DNA from: Ctenosaura bakeri
Lineage: Eukaryota > Chordata > Lepidosauria > Squamata > Iguanidae
DNA: 64,000 nt
Direction: 5' to 3'
NCBI GenBank assembly: GCA_948474755.1
Contig: CAOLHI010002560.1
Span: 124,001-188,000, forward strand
In this document: piece after piece, positions 23,197 through 35,522 of the stretch
Layout of the letters: each line of letters begins with the position of its first letter
Position numbering within the stretch: position 1 is the first letter of the stretch
The notes under the pieces: generated by a model
Told to the model about the DNA's origin: nothing
The model's database searches: none
What the model saw: only the letters and a program-made list of their open reading frames with translations
Translations under genes and position numbers: made by a program

Positions 23197-24364
23197 TTGT
23201 TTTCACTTTGTATCTCATTACACTCCCCTTCAGTTTCTGTTTAGCTCTGAGTTGCCTCGATGATCCTCTGTGTTCACTCACTTAGCTTTCTCTGCCCATC
23301 TTTCAAGGAGACCCACAGTCACCTCTGCAACTGCAGTGGAAAAGATCTCCATCAGTCCAGACAATCCTGCCAAGGGAAATGCACAGACATGTAATTTAGA
23401 ATTCGTGAACAGGCTGTGAGGCATAGCATCCAAATCAGTATGTGTGAGGTTGGATAGAAAAGATGCTTCTGGGTAGTGAAATGAAATTATGTGGGGAAAG
23501 GATTTACAGTAGTGAGACTTTTCCTATGCAGTGGCTTTAAGTGTTGAACACAAGTATTGCAAGGAACTACATAGTGATTTTGCTGTATTTTAGTCCAAAC
23601 TTATTTTAAAAAAAATCTAAACCATGCTTGATAGGTGTTCATGCAAATATTTCCAAACCCGTTGTTACAGATGAAATTACTCCCCCTGATATTATTAACA
23701 ATTCTAGGAACTGAATATTATGTGCAATACTGTGGTTGCTTTAGAATAAAAGAATTGGAATCTAGATTCTTTCCCTGCTTAGTTGGCTCTGTCTTCATCT
23801 ATATGTTCCAATTCTTGTACATAGTAACTTACTGAACGATTTTATTTTCTTGAGAATAGCTGGATTATCTTCCTCTTCCTTTTTATCATATAGCCCTCAT
23901 GAGGCCAATCTTTCACTTTGGCAGAAAGTTGACTATAGAACCAAATCTCTGTTCTCAGCTACGAGCAACTGCTCTTCTGTCAATTAAGCAATATGTCATA
24001 CTATCACCTAGTATGTCCTCAAAAGTAATTAAAATAGTTACCTTTAAAACATCTGGATGCTGACAGCTTGTGGTGCAAAACACGCTTTCTTCCTTATTAC
24101 CACCTCAACACTTAGAAGAGAACAGGGGGCAGCATCCTGAGGCAGCATCATGTAGTAAGCCTGCCCCCTGGAATTACATAAGCAATTTTAAAAGTTACAA
24201 TTATTCTGCAAAGGAAGTGGCAATATTTGTAATGTTGTTACTTAGATGTACTTTTCCTACTAGAAAAAGTAAGTAGTTACATCCAAGCTCTGGAACTGAC
24301 TCTTAAATACGAAGAGACCACAGAGCAGTTAGACAAGATATTAATTAAAGGGGGGGGGGTCAGG
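23197..24364. other. Unassigned non-coding DNA
   Basis: No gene or known repeat. A G-run (about 24351-24360) marks the edge of the right inverted arm. Confidence 0.4.
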
Positions 24365-24980
24365 GGTCAGACTGTGTGCTGAGTCACTGACAGTGATGAC
24401 AGAGCAGCCACTTGCTGACTTCTTCCTACCTTGCTCAGATAGTGCTGAGAATTACATGCTGTGAGTATAGCCCAACCGAGAGGAAAATATTCAGTTCTTA
24501 AGAACTTGTTTATTTGCCCCATCACCCATCTTATCAGCACAGCAGATGAACAACCAGAAGGAGGATGTTCCCTTAACACCTAACTAATTTTCTAGGAAAT
24601 GAGGAAATACTGACTTTTTTTTTTAGAAAAATAGGTACAATATATGAGATAGCAGATGGATTTGAAAAGGGGAAAGACAAAAATGGAATAATCTCTTATG
24701 CAAATAGCATATTTAATCAATCTTGCTGGAAAAATGGACAGCAATGACCCTGGTGATTAAAAACCTGGGATAATGTGGATTTCATGGGAACTGGGAAAGA
24801 TAAGGTGTGAACCACTGCCAAGTCAACAGGATTGAATTAAATTTTCTCTTATCCCATTAAAATTCTTCTCTTTTGCTTTTGGGCTCCAACTTCCTGATTA
24901 TACTTTGACAACTTTCCATACTTTATAAGGATAAGTAAGGTAAGGCCTGCCCAACTGATGATCTAGTAGAACAGTATTTA
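24365..24980 (-). repeat. Long inverted repeat, right arm
   Basis: Reverse complement of 19564-20206, ending near CAGTATTTAAAAG. The spacer between arms is about 4.16 kb, of which 2.1 kb is the later L1. No TSD is visible at outer or inner ends. Confidence 0.75.
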
Positions 24981-25747
24981 AAAGACAATTAGAGAAAATC
25001 ATGGAAGTTAGGACCATCAATAGCTGCGAGTGAAGAAAAGTAAATATCATCTCCAATATTTAAGACCAGCTGCAAAGAGCATGAGATAAAGTTCCATTCA
25101 TAAAAGTTGCTGGGGGCTTTCTTTTGGCTGCTAGATGGCCACTAAGTGAATGTTATGTTGCACTAGATAGGCCTTTTCTCTAATTCAGCATAGCTCTTCT
25201 TGCACTCTCGTCATCCGCTATTGCTCATTTGTGGTTGGCTTCCAAAGGTCAATAAGGTCATTCTTAAAAATGATGTTCCAAATTCCACTTTTACAACAAC
25301 AGCCTGAGTATTAAAGGAGGCAGGGAGTAAATTGTCGTAAGAAGTGTTGATAACACAGTATGTCTTGATTCTGTTCAAGGGCTGAAATGAACATGTGAAG
25401 ATAAGGATCAAGCCTGTGAATCCTCTTTTTGCTTATAAATTTCTTTTTGTCAAAAAAAAAGGTGTTTAATGTAAATGTCACCATCTATCTTTAAGTTTTT
25501 GCTGCAACAGTAATCGAAAAGGGTCTGGAAAACAAAATTCACTTTGCTTTGTAGGTAGTGGTATCTTACAGCCGTACCTAGAAAGTAGCAGTAAAGTCTT
25601 CTACCTGCCCCTCCAACAGTGCCCAATAATTAACTGCTCTGGAGAAAATAATTAGTTGGAAAGTGGTGACTCCTGAAATATAGGGTTCGCTGTCTAGAAC
25701 TTTGGACCACCACTCCCATAAGCCCAGGATGCCTAGCTAGGTCTTCT
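24981..25747. other. Unassigned non-coding DNA
   Basis: No gene or repeat recognised before the next LTR. Confidence 0.4.
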
Positions 25748-26161
25748 TGTTACTTCTGCTATGGCACTGTGGGTGAGGACCCCAGATATCATTTTGATAT
25801 CAAACAATTCGGCCTTAGCCTGACCTTTTTCCAGCCACCCCACTCCACGTGTTTGCGAGGTTCTCCGGACAAGCATGGACAGAGTGCGGCCACTAATGGT
25901 TTTACATTCCAGACCCCATTGAGGCCAGCAACTCAAGCCTCACTTGTAGCTTCAGGGAACTTCCATCTGCAAACCTCACAATAGCGGCACGGCTCTCAGC
26001 CAAGCCATTCCTTTATGTTGGGCCATCAACGTACTGGCTACGTTATTGTCATCAAAAGCAAATCCAATCATGTAAACTTGACCTTTGCCAAATCCTTTGT
26101 CTAGTGCTAAACTCCTTTTGTTCTCACCTGGCTTGCCATAGCCGGTAGGCACAAACTCCAC

Positions 26162-26169
26162 TATAAAAA
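26162..26169 (+). promoter_or_regulatory. LTR TATA box
   Basis: TATAAAAA about 415 bp into the LTR and 230 bp before its poly(A) signal, the position expected of a U3 core promoter. Related TATA-like sites occur in the other copies, for example TTTTTATA (minus strand) at 52233-52240. Confidence 0.7.
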
Positions 26170-26396
26170 CCCCGCATTTCCAAACGGTCTTCGGAGTACT
26201 TTGGACTTCCATCCCGCCTTGCTGCCGGTTGTCTAAGGAAACTCCCCTCAGCTAACCACGCTGAGCTTTCTTCCCCGGAACCCCGCTCTTCTCCAGGACT
26301 ACGAGACCAGGTGTCGTACTGCCTACCCTTTTGAAACTCCTGTTTCTATTTCCCAGTTAGTTAGTTTATGTCTTGTCTTTTGTGTTTCTTGTCTTT

Positions 26397-26402
26397 AATA
26401 AA
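26397..26402 (+). terminator. LTR poly(A) signal
   Basis: AATAAA in the R/U5 region of the solo LTR. The equivalent is at 34164-34169 in the sister plus-strand copy and at 51966-51971 (minus strand) in another. Confidence 0.65.
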
Positions 26403-26595
26403 ATATTGTTTGTTACTTTGAAACCCTTGTCTAGCCGCTCTCTGACCTGCCGCTGTATACATTGGGTTCAAGATCTTGCTAAAGTTACCCTGCCTCTCGT
26501 TTAGCCAAGAGAGTGCTCCAGCTAATTTCCCCAACTTGTATTTTATTTGGCAATCTGGGCGCCCCTCCGGGACCCCCCCAACAGACAGGGTAACA

Positions 26596-27053
26596 TTCTG
26601 AAAGCTGAAGTCCAAAACAGAAGACAAAATGTTCTCCATCCCTTTCATAAGACATATATCTAGTGTACAACACATTCATTTTAGTACTTGGGCAAATTTA
26701 TATTTATTAATAGAGTTCTACTCAAGGTCTATAAACACTGTTTTTAAGCAGATAAAATTGACTCAGAAACTGTGCCAGAGGAAAGATGAGTGACTCATAT
26801 TTCCTATATAACCTCCTCAGATTGTACTAGATGTCATAAAAGCAGAAGAAACAAAGAACAAACAAACAAACAAAGAAGCAAAAGAAAAGAAAACAGCCCG
26901 CCACCCCACAAGAAGACTCAACAAACTATATACTAACTTCTGGCCATACTAGATCAGGCTTGGGCAGTATCCATAGGATATGCCATACTTTTCAAAGCCA
27001 CATTTTCAAAAAAAACAAAAAACAAAAAAACAACCCTACACCTCTCACTCCTT
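26596..27053. other. Unassigned DNA with A-rich simple sequence
   Basis: A-rich tracts with AAAC units near 26845-26900 and 27007-27033. No gene recognised. Confidence 0.45.
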
Positions 27054-27266
27054 GGTCTCTTTCACACTATACAGTTACAAAACGTTTATACTAAGTTAAC
27101 TGTTATTGCTCCAACCTATGGAATCTGTGGGTTTGCAGTATAGCAAAGGACATTGCCAAAGAGTTCTTATGCTTCACCAAACTGCAAATCCCAGGATTCC
27201 ACAGGCTGCAAGCACAGCAATTAAAGTGATATCAAAGTGTAATAACTGTGCCATATGAAAGAGACA
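27054..27266. mobile_element. Palindromic MITE (GGTCTCTTTCACAC), decayed
   Basis: Ends GGTCTCTTTCACACTATACA and a matching complement with GAAAGAGAC. Inner parts TGGAATCTGTGGGTTTGCAG and CTGCAAATCCCAGGATTCCA are inverted relatives. The same inner motif occurs in the GGCCATTTCC elements. The TSD is not clear. Confidence 0.6.
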
Positions 27267-28734
27267 GCCTTTTCTTTGCTCCCTGTTGATGCATTCTGGA
27301 TGCAGTATTATTTCCTGTGTCCATTCAGATAAATTTCTTAGCTGTCTTGTTCTTTTAAAATGCAATATCTTATGCCTCACTGTGAAAAAGAAAGTGACTC
27401 AAGTCCGTTTCTCCCTATTGTTGCAACTTAGGCAGGCCTTTCTGCTCCTTTCCACCAAATGGGTCTTTCCTCTGCACATCATGAGTAGAGACTCACATGG
27501 GCTGTGAGCCACATGCAACTTGCAAGATCATTTCTGTGGTCTCATGTCCACTCCATAGCCACCATCATGAAAAAAGATAATACCCTTCTCCTAGCTCTTA
27601 AAATATATATATATTCAGAAATCAGGGGAATGGGATAATCAAATCTAGAAAAGAAAAGGTGCAAATTTAGGCCAAGGTGTAGAATTCTTTCACCTCTTCA
27701 GTGAACTATAATTTAAGCTAAACCAATACAAATGATGTCTATACTCTGAGCATACTATCTAGTGTGCAAATTAGTGAACCAGGCTTGTGCTTGTCTACTG
27801 AGAAATAAGACCTATTTCCTTAAGCTGAGTTCCCAGGTAGGTATGCGTAGGATTGCAGCATAAAGCCCACTAGCTGGAAAGAATGGACTTCCTTTTTACA
27901 TGGAATTTCATTTCTGGGGGGAAAATACAGGTAACAAAAGGAAGACTATGATACAATGGTACATGAATTCCATGTTATCGGTTTCAAAATGAGTACTTAT
28001 GGTTATAGAGAGATTAGCAGTCCATAAAGTGCAATTGCCGCCAAATTCTATAGGAACAGGCAATGAGGAGAATTGATATATATAATTTTTTGCCCTCCCC
28101 TGTAAAGAGAGACAAGGCCTATCAGGAACTACCTGACTATCCCCATAGCTTGGAAAAGTTCCCATGTTTTAGACTACCAGAACCTCCCGGCCAACCATTC
28201 TTTCTTAGGGATTCTATAAACCGTAATCCAAAAATTAACCTTTCTAAGCTTTGCCTGTCCCAGGCTTCTTTGTTTTGTGATGTATTTTAGCGCATATTCT
28301 GGGTTTTCAATAGATGTTATTTATGTGTAAATCATGTCATGTGTTGATCAGTACTTAGCCAGGTTTTAATAAAAGGCCTTTCATCAGAGGATTTTGGAGT
28401 CTGCCATTTTTATATAAATAATCAGTGCCCATGATGGGAGGAAACAAAAGGAAATTGGCATTGAGCCTGAACAGCATGTGTTCGCTGTGCTTTTCATTCC
28501 CTCTTTATCTGCTCCCAGCTGCTTCCTTTCCCAAACTTGGTCCAGCTTTGTTCTTGAGAACCCCTGCTAATGGCTATTTACCTGCTGAAACATTCACCCA
28601 CTTGCCAAACTTGGCCTACCAGTCAAAGAGTTTCTGGGTCAACCCATCCCCTTTAGCAGAAGTGACTCTGTTATGTAACATCTGTCTGGTTGTAACATCC
28701 TCCCCATGCTTTTACCAGATTGTAACATGCAGAG
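27267..28734. other. Unassigned non-coding DNA
   Basis: No gene or repeat recognised. An AT run (ATATATATAT) sits near 27603-27612. Confidence 0.4.
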
Positions 28735-28973
28735 CCAGTGCAGTGTGGTTGTCTTGAGTATTAGACTAGGACACTGGGAAACCAGGGTTTGAATCTCCGC
28801 TCAGCCATGGAAACCCACCGGGTGGCCTTGGACAAGTCACGTTCTCTCAGTTTCAGAGGAAGGCAAAGACAAACCCCCTCTGAACAAATTCTGTCAATAA
28901 AACCTGATGATAGGTTCACCTTAGAGTCTCTGTATGTCAAAAATGGCTAGCAGGTACATAACAACAACATGCT
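28735..28973 (+). repeat. tRNA-derived SINE
   Basis: The head resembles a tRNA promoter, with an A-box-like GTTGTCTTGAGTATTAGACT and a B-box-like GGTTTGAATC. The body has CAGCCATGGAAACCCACC and CTTGGACAAGTCAC. It ends in an ACAACAACA tail. The same body is seen at 36425 and 53393 and, inverted, at 35776 and 45676. Confidence 0.75.
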
Positions 28974-29892
28974 TAGAAGGGTTCACCTAGCAATTTCTTA
29001 CATAACTCAGACAGATACCATGTTTCACCAAGGTCTATAAATGAAAATGGCTTTCTTTTAGAGTTGTCTGATATGAGTTGCCAGTTTTTGTGTGTTGTCT
29101 TCTGGTGGAAGATGAGGGTAGAAATTCTCCAGTTTTGATGGGCTCAGCTCCAGAAAAGAGAGAAGGACTATATGAAAATCTCCAGCTCAGCTAGGCAAGC
29201 AGGAGCTTGCTCCAAATTTGCAAGGCTCAATTGACGTATTGCTACAATTTCAAAGACTTGCAAAGTCTATGTATTTACTTAGCTAGCTTCCTCTTGCCCT
29301 CACAGTTGTTGTTGCACCAGGGCTCACCCTCCACTCTTCCCTTCATCCATCTTCTGGCTAGAAGCAAATAGGTTAGATTAAATGTTCCTTATCATGTCTC
29401 CCTAAGTCAGTGAGATGGAATAATTTTTCTTTAATTTCACACTGATCTGGGAACAACTCCTTCAGCTCAGATTTCTCTGGAGTACTGTGATTGATACTCA
29501 ATGGATAATGCTTACTGACGTTACCAGGGACTATCTTAGGTTTCAGATTTTGGCCTGGAATCCTCACAGCCTTGGATGATCCTGAACTGGCAGCCCTATT
29601 CCTTTTACCATTCACATTGATTTGTGAACAGGTCTCTGTTTTCAGGTACGTTAACTTGAAGTACTTCTAAGTGAAACGTTACTTTGTCCCACTTCTCTGA
29701 GTGGGTCCTCAAACATTTGGACTCTATGGATATCTTGGTTATGTGAAATCTTCAGTCTCAGTGACTCTTTTGAGAAAGGTCACTGGTTAACAAAGATGCC
29801 AAGTTCAATCTATGGCCTCTTGAGTTAAAAAGGTCACATAGGAAGTAAAGGAACAGTCCCCAAAGAATCATTCGGAATGATGGGAAAGAGAC
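28974..29892. other. Unassigned non-coding DNA
   Basis: No gene or repeat recognised. Confidence 0.4.
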
Positions 29893-29895
29893 ATG

Positions 29896-30347
29896 GGGCT
29901 TTTCCGCACTTTGGAGAGGAAATGGGGCAGTCCGTTACTCACCAGACTGGCATGTTCCCCCCGACGATCCCCGACGGTCCGGAGCAGTGTGCGCCTGTGC
30001 TACACACTCTCTGGCGACAAAAATGGAGGCTTCTGATTGGCGGAGGCTCTCCACCAACCGGAGAAGCTCGCCAGCTGGAAGCCCACCCCTGGAAGATCTG
30101 CAGACTCGCACTGGCGCGAGCCTGTAGATCTATACTTCACAGAGTGACGGACTGGAGCGCACTGTGCTATTGAAAGTCCTCTTTTAATCGGTCTTTCAAT
30201 AGCACGGGAGACCACCACTTGGATGTTCCAGAGCGGGCTGAAGTCCGGACAAACGGCAAGTAGTCTGAACTCAGTTTGCTCCCAAATGTGAACGTCCTCG
30301 CAGGAAGACGCACCGTCCCATTTTAAAAACCAAGTGCGGAAAAGTCC
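29896..30347. mobile_element. 452-bp DNA transposon, 3-bp TSD, family A
   Basis: Ends GGGCTTTTCCGCACT and AAGTGCGGAAAAGTCC are inverted repeats, flanked by ATG on both sides (29893-29895, 30348-30350). The interior is CpG-rich and matches 61532-61973 in order, for example GAAGCTCGCCA and GGAGCAGTG. No transposase is encoded. Superfamily unresolved: PIF/Harbinger, Zator and other 3-bp-TSD groups are candidates. Confidence 0.78.
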
Positions 30348-30525
30348 ATGGTTAGAAGAGACACCCATAGCAGATGATGGAAGAGTACTCAGAAAGCTGT
30401 TTCTAGGAAAGCTAAACAGTACTAACTTAGGCTCAGCATAAGTGTATGTCTGCGTGTGCATACTTGTGTGAATGTACACACATGCATATATTGCAAAAAT
30501 ATACACTTGTTCTCTTCTCCTGTCA

Positions 30526-30553
30526 GTCTCTCTCTCTCTCACACACACACACA
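30526..30553. repeat. (TC)n(AC)n microsatellite
   Basis: Adjacent TC and AC dinucleotide runs. Confidence 0.9.
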
Positions 30554-32916
30554 TGTGCACATGATTTCACATGCAGCCTCTACTCCTTATTTCTCTGCTG
30601 TTTCCAAGAAAAATAATTGCTTCCATAGCACCCACATCGGTGGTATGGTGAATCCACTCCAGGTTTTAGTCTGAACTTTAAAGGAGCTATCTAGGATGCT
30701 GGACCTCACTGAGGAATACCAGCCATCACTGAGGTTATAATGCATCACTGAGGTTGTGATCCAATTGCTGTTTTTGAACAGTCTTATCTGGTTTGATGTG
30801 TTCCAAATGGTCTGGAATTCTTGTCATCCACAATCAGCATGGCCAGTGCTTGGCGGTGATGACAACTATAGGCTGAAGAAATATTTGGAGAGATACAGGT
30901 TGGGAGAAGCTGTAGCAAAAGTGTTGTTCTGGCAAGCCACTTAGTTTGATTGTCAGTCCTGGTGAGAATCCTACGCATCCATCAATGCTATCTTGTCCCA
31001 CTGGCAGAGAGAGGAAGCACAAGGGGGAAAAGTGTGAAAAAACCCAATAAGTAATTTCCACCTCTTTGTACCTCTGTTTCTTTTCTCCATCTACTGAAGA
31101 ATATTCCTAACAAGTTGCTCATGTTTCAAGTGCCCAAGCAGGGAGGGCACTAACTTGCCTTGAATTCCATATTGGAAGAAAGGCAGGCTATTAATTAATT
31201 AATTAATCAGGGAGTTGGGGATGCCCTTCTAGAGGCATTCAACCCCTGGGTGACCCCTTCTGTAACCCAGTATTCTGTAAGAGAATGTAAACACATGAAG
31301 AAAAAACTGTGGAGAAAAGATTGTCTGTTTCCCTTTTTAAAGTGATGATATTCTGGAAAGAGCTGAAGTTTCATGTGTAATTATAGCTGATGCTGAATAA
31401 TTCTGTTGTTGCATAATAAAAAAAAGCCTGTAAAATTAATTATAGCCTGTTATTATTGCCCGTCACTCCAGCAAGATTTGGACAGTGTCACCGATGTAGC
31501 AGCCATTTCCTTTTCTCGCATTACTTGGCAGGACAAACATACCTATAAATAAACACGATCGTGATGATTCCCACCACTGTTTATTATTTGCATATAGGTC
31601 GCTACTCTAGCAGGTTATATTGCTCATCCTTTTTTTTTAAAAGAGATCACTTTGCAAAGAAAGTGGGCTTGAATCCATTGTTAACTAAAGTTTGTCAGAA
31701 ATTTATGGGAAAAGTATATTTGTGAAGAGACATTTCCACCTAAAGAGATAGATGTAAATGGCTGAGAGACTGGGTAAAAAAAAGTCCCAGAGCAAATCAA
31801 GTCTGAATTATCATTAGTAGCCAAAATGACTAAACTGAGGCTATCATACTTTGGAAACATTATATGGTAAGATACAACCCAATGGAAAAGATGACAATAC
31901 TGGAAAAAGGGTGAGACAATAGACAAAGAGGACCACTGTACTGCAGCGGGGTTGATTCAATAAAAGAAGACACAACCCTGAGTTTACCAGATCAGAACAG
32001 GCCTGTTAGTAACAGAATCACTGGGTGTGTGTGTGTCTCATTCGTAGTGTCACCATAAATTAAAGTTGACTTCACAGCACAAATCAACAAATGGCTAAGG
32101 CTCACTGAGATAATGGAGCATCCATAACTGACCCAATTCATTGATCCCAAACAGTATTCCAGACACCTCAAGTCACTGCCATCATAACCATTGTTACCTA
32201 TTAAGCGGTAGGGATAAATTAAAGCTGAGGTCTCTTTGTTTTTGCCTCTGCAGCCCAACAGATGAGAGGCAAATTTATTATGCAAAATGGAAATTGTTTT
32301 TTTTTTTTTCAAATGTTATCTCTCAGCTGGATTATGAGGCATACTTGTGATGACCAATGGTTTGTTCAACCATTGACTAATTGTCCTTAACATTAGGTCT
32401 CACACTCCAAGTTACAGGGCAATGTGGAAAGAAGAAGTAGATAATGATGAATTCTCAAAGCATCCAATACAGGTTTGTTTGTTTTTTAAGTTCTAGTGTC
32501 TTCACATAAGAGGAAACTTGTTACATGAAATATACCACAACAGGCTTAATTTTGCCTCTACAGAACCAGACATCATCACCCAAATTCAATGACATCTGAA
32601 GCCATTTATTTGAAACTGTGCTGGAACTTAACAAGCTTGGTTGATTTTTTTTTTTAAACTAAAACTTACTGTTGCTAAGAAAAGTCTATAAAATATCCAA
32701 GGCTGAAAAGGTAAAACCCATGGAGAACTTGGAAATATAAATTACATATTAGTAGGAATAGCCAAGGGCAGGATGCGTGTGGAGATATCATAGCAGCCTC
32801 CAGAAGGTGCAATGACATTATTAACATAGTCATCTTCCCCATAATAAGGTATTCCAGAAGAATCACACCACACAGGGGCTGCTGGAACTCTTTTTCAAGA
32901 GTTTTTTTAAAGCAAG
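30554..32916. other. Unassigned DNA, one candidate conserved element
   Basis: No gene recognised. There are about three copies of a CATCACTGAGGTT unit near 30702-30760, a TTAA run (31191-31207) and a GT run near 32025. The stretch 31310-31600 has rich mixed composition with TAATTA cores and TTTGCATAT, so it is a weak candidate for a conserved regulatory element. Confidence 0.4.
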
Positions 32917-32975
32917 GGTGGGAATCATGCAATTCTCCATATGTTCTTAGACTGTAACTCCCAGCATTCCAACAA
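32917..32975. mobile_element. Half of a palindromic MITE
   Basis: GGGTGGGAATCATGCAATTC...TGTAACTCCCAGCATTCC resembles the complement of the right arm of 19128-19256. The other half is absent. Confidence 0.4.
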
Positions 32976-33026
32976 GAGCATGCTGTCCCATTATCCCACA
33001 TTCTCAGCTACTTCAAAAATGTCCCA

Positions 33027-33228
33027 GGGCCTTTCTGCACTACGCTGTTATAGTGCTGTAATTCCACTTTCACCATCCTGTGGAATTCTGGGTTTTGTAG
33101 TTTACTGAGGTCAAAGTGCTCTCCAGCTGAGAATTCTAAATGCCCCTCCCTTGACTAAAACCCCTAGGATTCCATAGGATGTTGAAAGTGGAATAATAGC
33201 ACTATAACAGTGTAGTGAGGAAAGGCCC
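33027..33228. mobile_element. GGGCCTTTCTGCAC palindromic MITE
   Basis: The start GGGCCTTTCTGCACTACGCT and the end GTGAGGAAAGGCCC are inverted. The inner parts CCACTTTCACCATCCTGTGG and CCATAGGATGTTGAAAGTGG are also inverted. Flanks are CCA and CTA, a possible 3-bp duplication with one change. Confidence 0.72.
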
Positions 33229-33462
33229 CTAGTTTCTGTCTCCCACTTTCCCCATTTGTCCTTGGCTTACTTCAGTGGCTGCAAACTAAGTTCAAAGTGC
33301 AGAAATACTTGCACTCATTTAACTCATCAGAAGGCAGAAGAGAGAATGGGATAGAACCTTGCCCTTCTCAGTAGGCTCAAGCAAAACAAAAAACAAAAAA
33401 AAACTACAGCCTCTCTAGCTTGTATGTCCTACCTCCTTAACAACTTTGGTCATCTTGACCAC

Positions 33463-34361
33463 TGTTATTGCAGGTTATACCTCCTTGGAGATACCCTCAG
33501 ATATCATTTTGATATCAATAATTTGGGTCTCTTCTACCATCCCTCTCCACGTGTTTGTGAGGCCCCCGGACAAACACAGACTAGGCGCGGCCACTAATTG
33601 CTGGACATTCCATTCTCCACCCAGGCAGGCCAAAAATAGCCAGATCCTTGCTTTAGGTGACCTCTTTGCAAACACCTTCATTATGTATGCACGCTGTTTA
33701 CAAAGGACTCCCTGCCCCGAGCAGGCAACCTGGCAAGCTGAATACTCAATTGCCAAGCACCCTGTATTTGCATACCAGCTAACTCTTTGTCAATTCGGAC
33801 TTAACTCAGTCATGTTAAATTCTGACCTTTCCAAAGCTTTGTCCCGCGCCCAAAACGCATTGTTTTCCCCAAGTATGCCATAGCCTGCAGTCACATTTCC
33901 CTCTGTAAAAACCCCTGATTCCAAGACCTTCCTTGGATTGCTCCCAAGTTTTAGATCGTCTTGCTGCCGCTTTGCTCGGTGAGCTTCCCCTCAGTCCCAT
34001 GTGCTGAGCCAGCATCGCTCTCTATCTTCTTTCCAGACTCCAGGAACAGGTTCCGTATCACCCGAATCAACTAACCCTCTCAAAAATCCCGCTATCCAAC
34101 TCAAACCTTTATTTTCCTTAGTTATCTGTGTGCACGTGTTGCTTACATTGTGTGCCTGTATTTAATAAAGATCATTCATTTAATTTCCAACATGGTTTGC
34201 TCCTTGACTTGGCCAGACCCTGCAAACATTGGGTTACAAGATCTTGCTGAGTTACCCTGCCTCTCGTTTTGTCAGCAGTGCTCTAAGCTAATTTTCCCCA
34301 AAGTGTGTTGTTGTTTGGTTATTTAGGTGTTCCTCCCAGGACTCCAGTAAACAGGGTAACA
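33463..34361 (+). mobile_element. Solo LTR (TGTTAC...GTAACA family), copy 4
   Basis: An 899-bp unit from TGTTATTGCAGG to GGGTAACA. The flanks CCAC and CCGC differ by one transition of CpG-decay type. It holds the GATATCATTTTGATATC palindrome (33500-33516), a TATA-like TGTAAAAA (about 33904) and AATAAA (34164-34169). No internal retroviral region is attached. Confidence 0.84.
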
Positions 34362-35522
34362 CCGCACTCTGATATTGTTGGTCACACATGTCCCAGTTTT
34401 TGTCTGTGAAATGTTGGCGCATACATGGTTACCATCCCTGCTTTCAAGGTACTATTACAGTGATTCCTTACAATGAGAACTTCCTAGACATTGTTGCTTC
34501 ACCTCCCTGTCTGTTTACAGAGTGGACGGCAACTACAACTTGGCAGAGCTGAAAAGTCACGTCGGTGCTTTTGAAAGAAATAATGCTGCTGTAAGGACAA
34601 TCTGGACACAGTTTGTCTGAGAGCTCACCTCCCCTACGGCATTGACAAGAACAGTGGTAGATAAAATATATACATTACAACTATATAAACACTCATAAAT
34701 CTTCGGTTTCTTTCTTCTCATAAAGCAACTGTCCCCAGTTGGAGGATGCCCCTAAAATATCTCACTACTTGTGGGAAAGTGAAATAGTATACTGGTCACT
34801 GGGGGCATACTGTTTATGTAATCCCTTTGGCTTCAAGGGAATTCATTTGATTTCAGTTTGCTTATTATGACAATGGTACCAGCAACAAAGTAGGTTAGGG
34901 AGGGAGGAAATCTCATTAACAATGGTATAATAGTACCTAATTTGTGCAAAGTGGTGCCTGAGTGGTTGTAAATTAGATTACCATACTAAATTACTTACTG
35001 GAAATATTTCCTGCTGAGCACCACTTATCAGTACTGCAATAGGAGGGAGAGTGATATTTCCCATCATCCTATTTTATCATCTCATTTCAAATGCACCCTT
35101 TAGAAACACTACTAGGAAAAGCACACTCTCCAAGGACATCGTGTTTCCTTCTGTTCTAGATTCTGCATTTGCTCCAATGGGAATTTCTTTTCATTTCCAA
35201 TTAGTAGCCACAGGAAGCCTGATCAGGACTGGGAACATGCTGTGGAGGAGAAGGCTTGGAACCCTTGTTGCAGTGCAAATCTTGCCAAGAGTCACAAATG
35301 AGTGCCATCTAAGGCTACTGTTACTGCTAAACCATTTTCTCTTTGGTTTTGCCCAGAAATTAAAAGTCACAATGAGTTGGGATTGGTTCAACATGGCAGG
35401 CCAATCAAAATCAGTCATATGCTGCATTTGGCCCACAAGCTTGGCATTCCCCATGCTAGTTGTTGAGATTATACATTTATACAACCAAACATTAACAACA
35501 TGACATTTTTATCTCTTCAACC
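34362..35522. other. Unassigned non-coding DNA
   Basis: A 150-codon frame at 35051-35503 has no recognisable domain and is probably chance. No repeat recognised. Confidence 0.4.

Larger units (their letters stand above)
25748..26595 (+). mobile_element. Solo LTR (TGTTAC...GTAACA family), copy 3
   Basis: An 848-bp unit from TGTTACTTCTGC to GGGTAACA with a perfect 4-bp duplication TTCT (25744-25747, 26596-26599). It holds the GATATCATTTTGATATC palindrome (25785-25801), a TATA box (26162-26169) and AATAAA (26397-26402) in the order of an LTR (U3, R, U5). No coding region flanks it. Confidence 0.87.

Noticed and set aside
30000..30560. 186-codon minus-strand frame
   Set aside because: Runs through a transposon end and into a microsatellite. 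No domain.
33446..33883. 145-codon frame inside an LTR
   Set aside because: Lies in the U3 region of a solo LTR, and sister copies do not keep the frame.
35051..35503. 150-codon plus-strand frame
   Set aside because: No recognisable domain or neighbouring exon signals. It fits chance.
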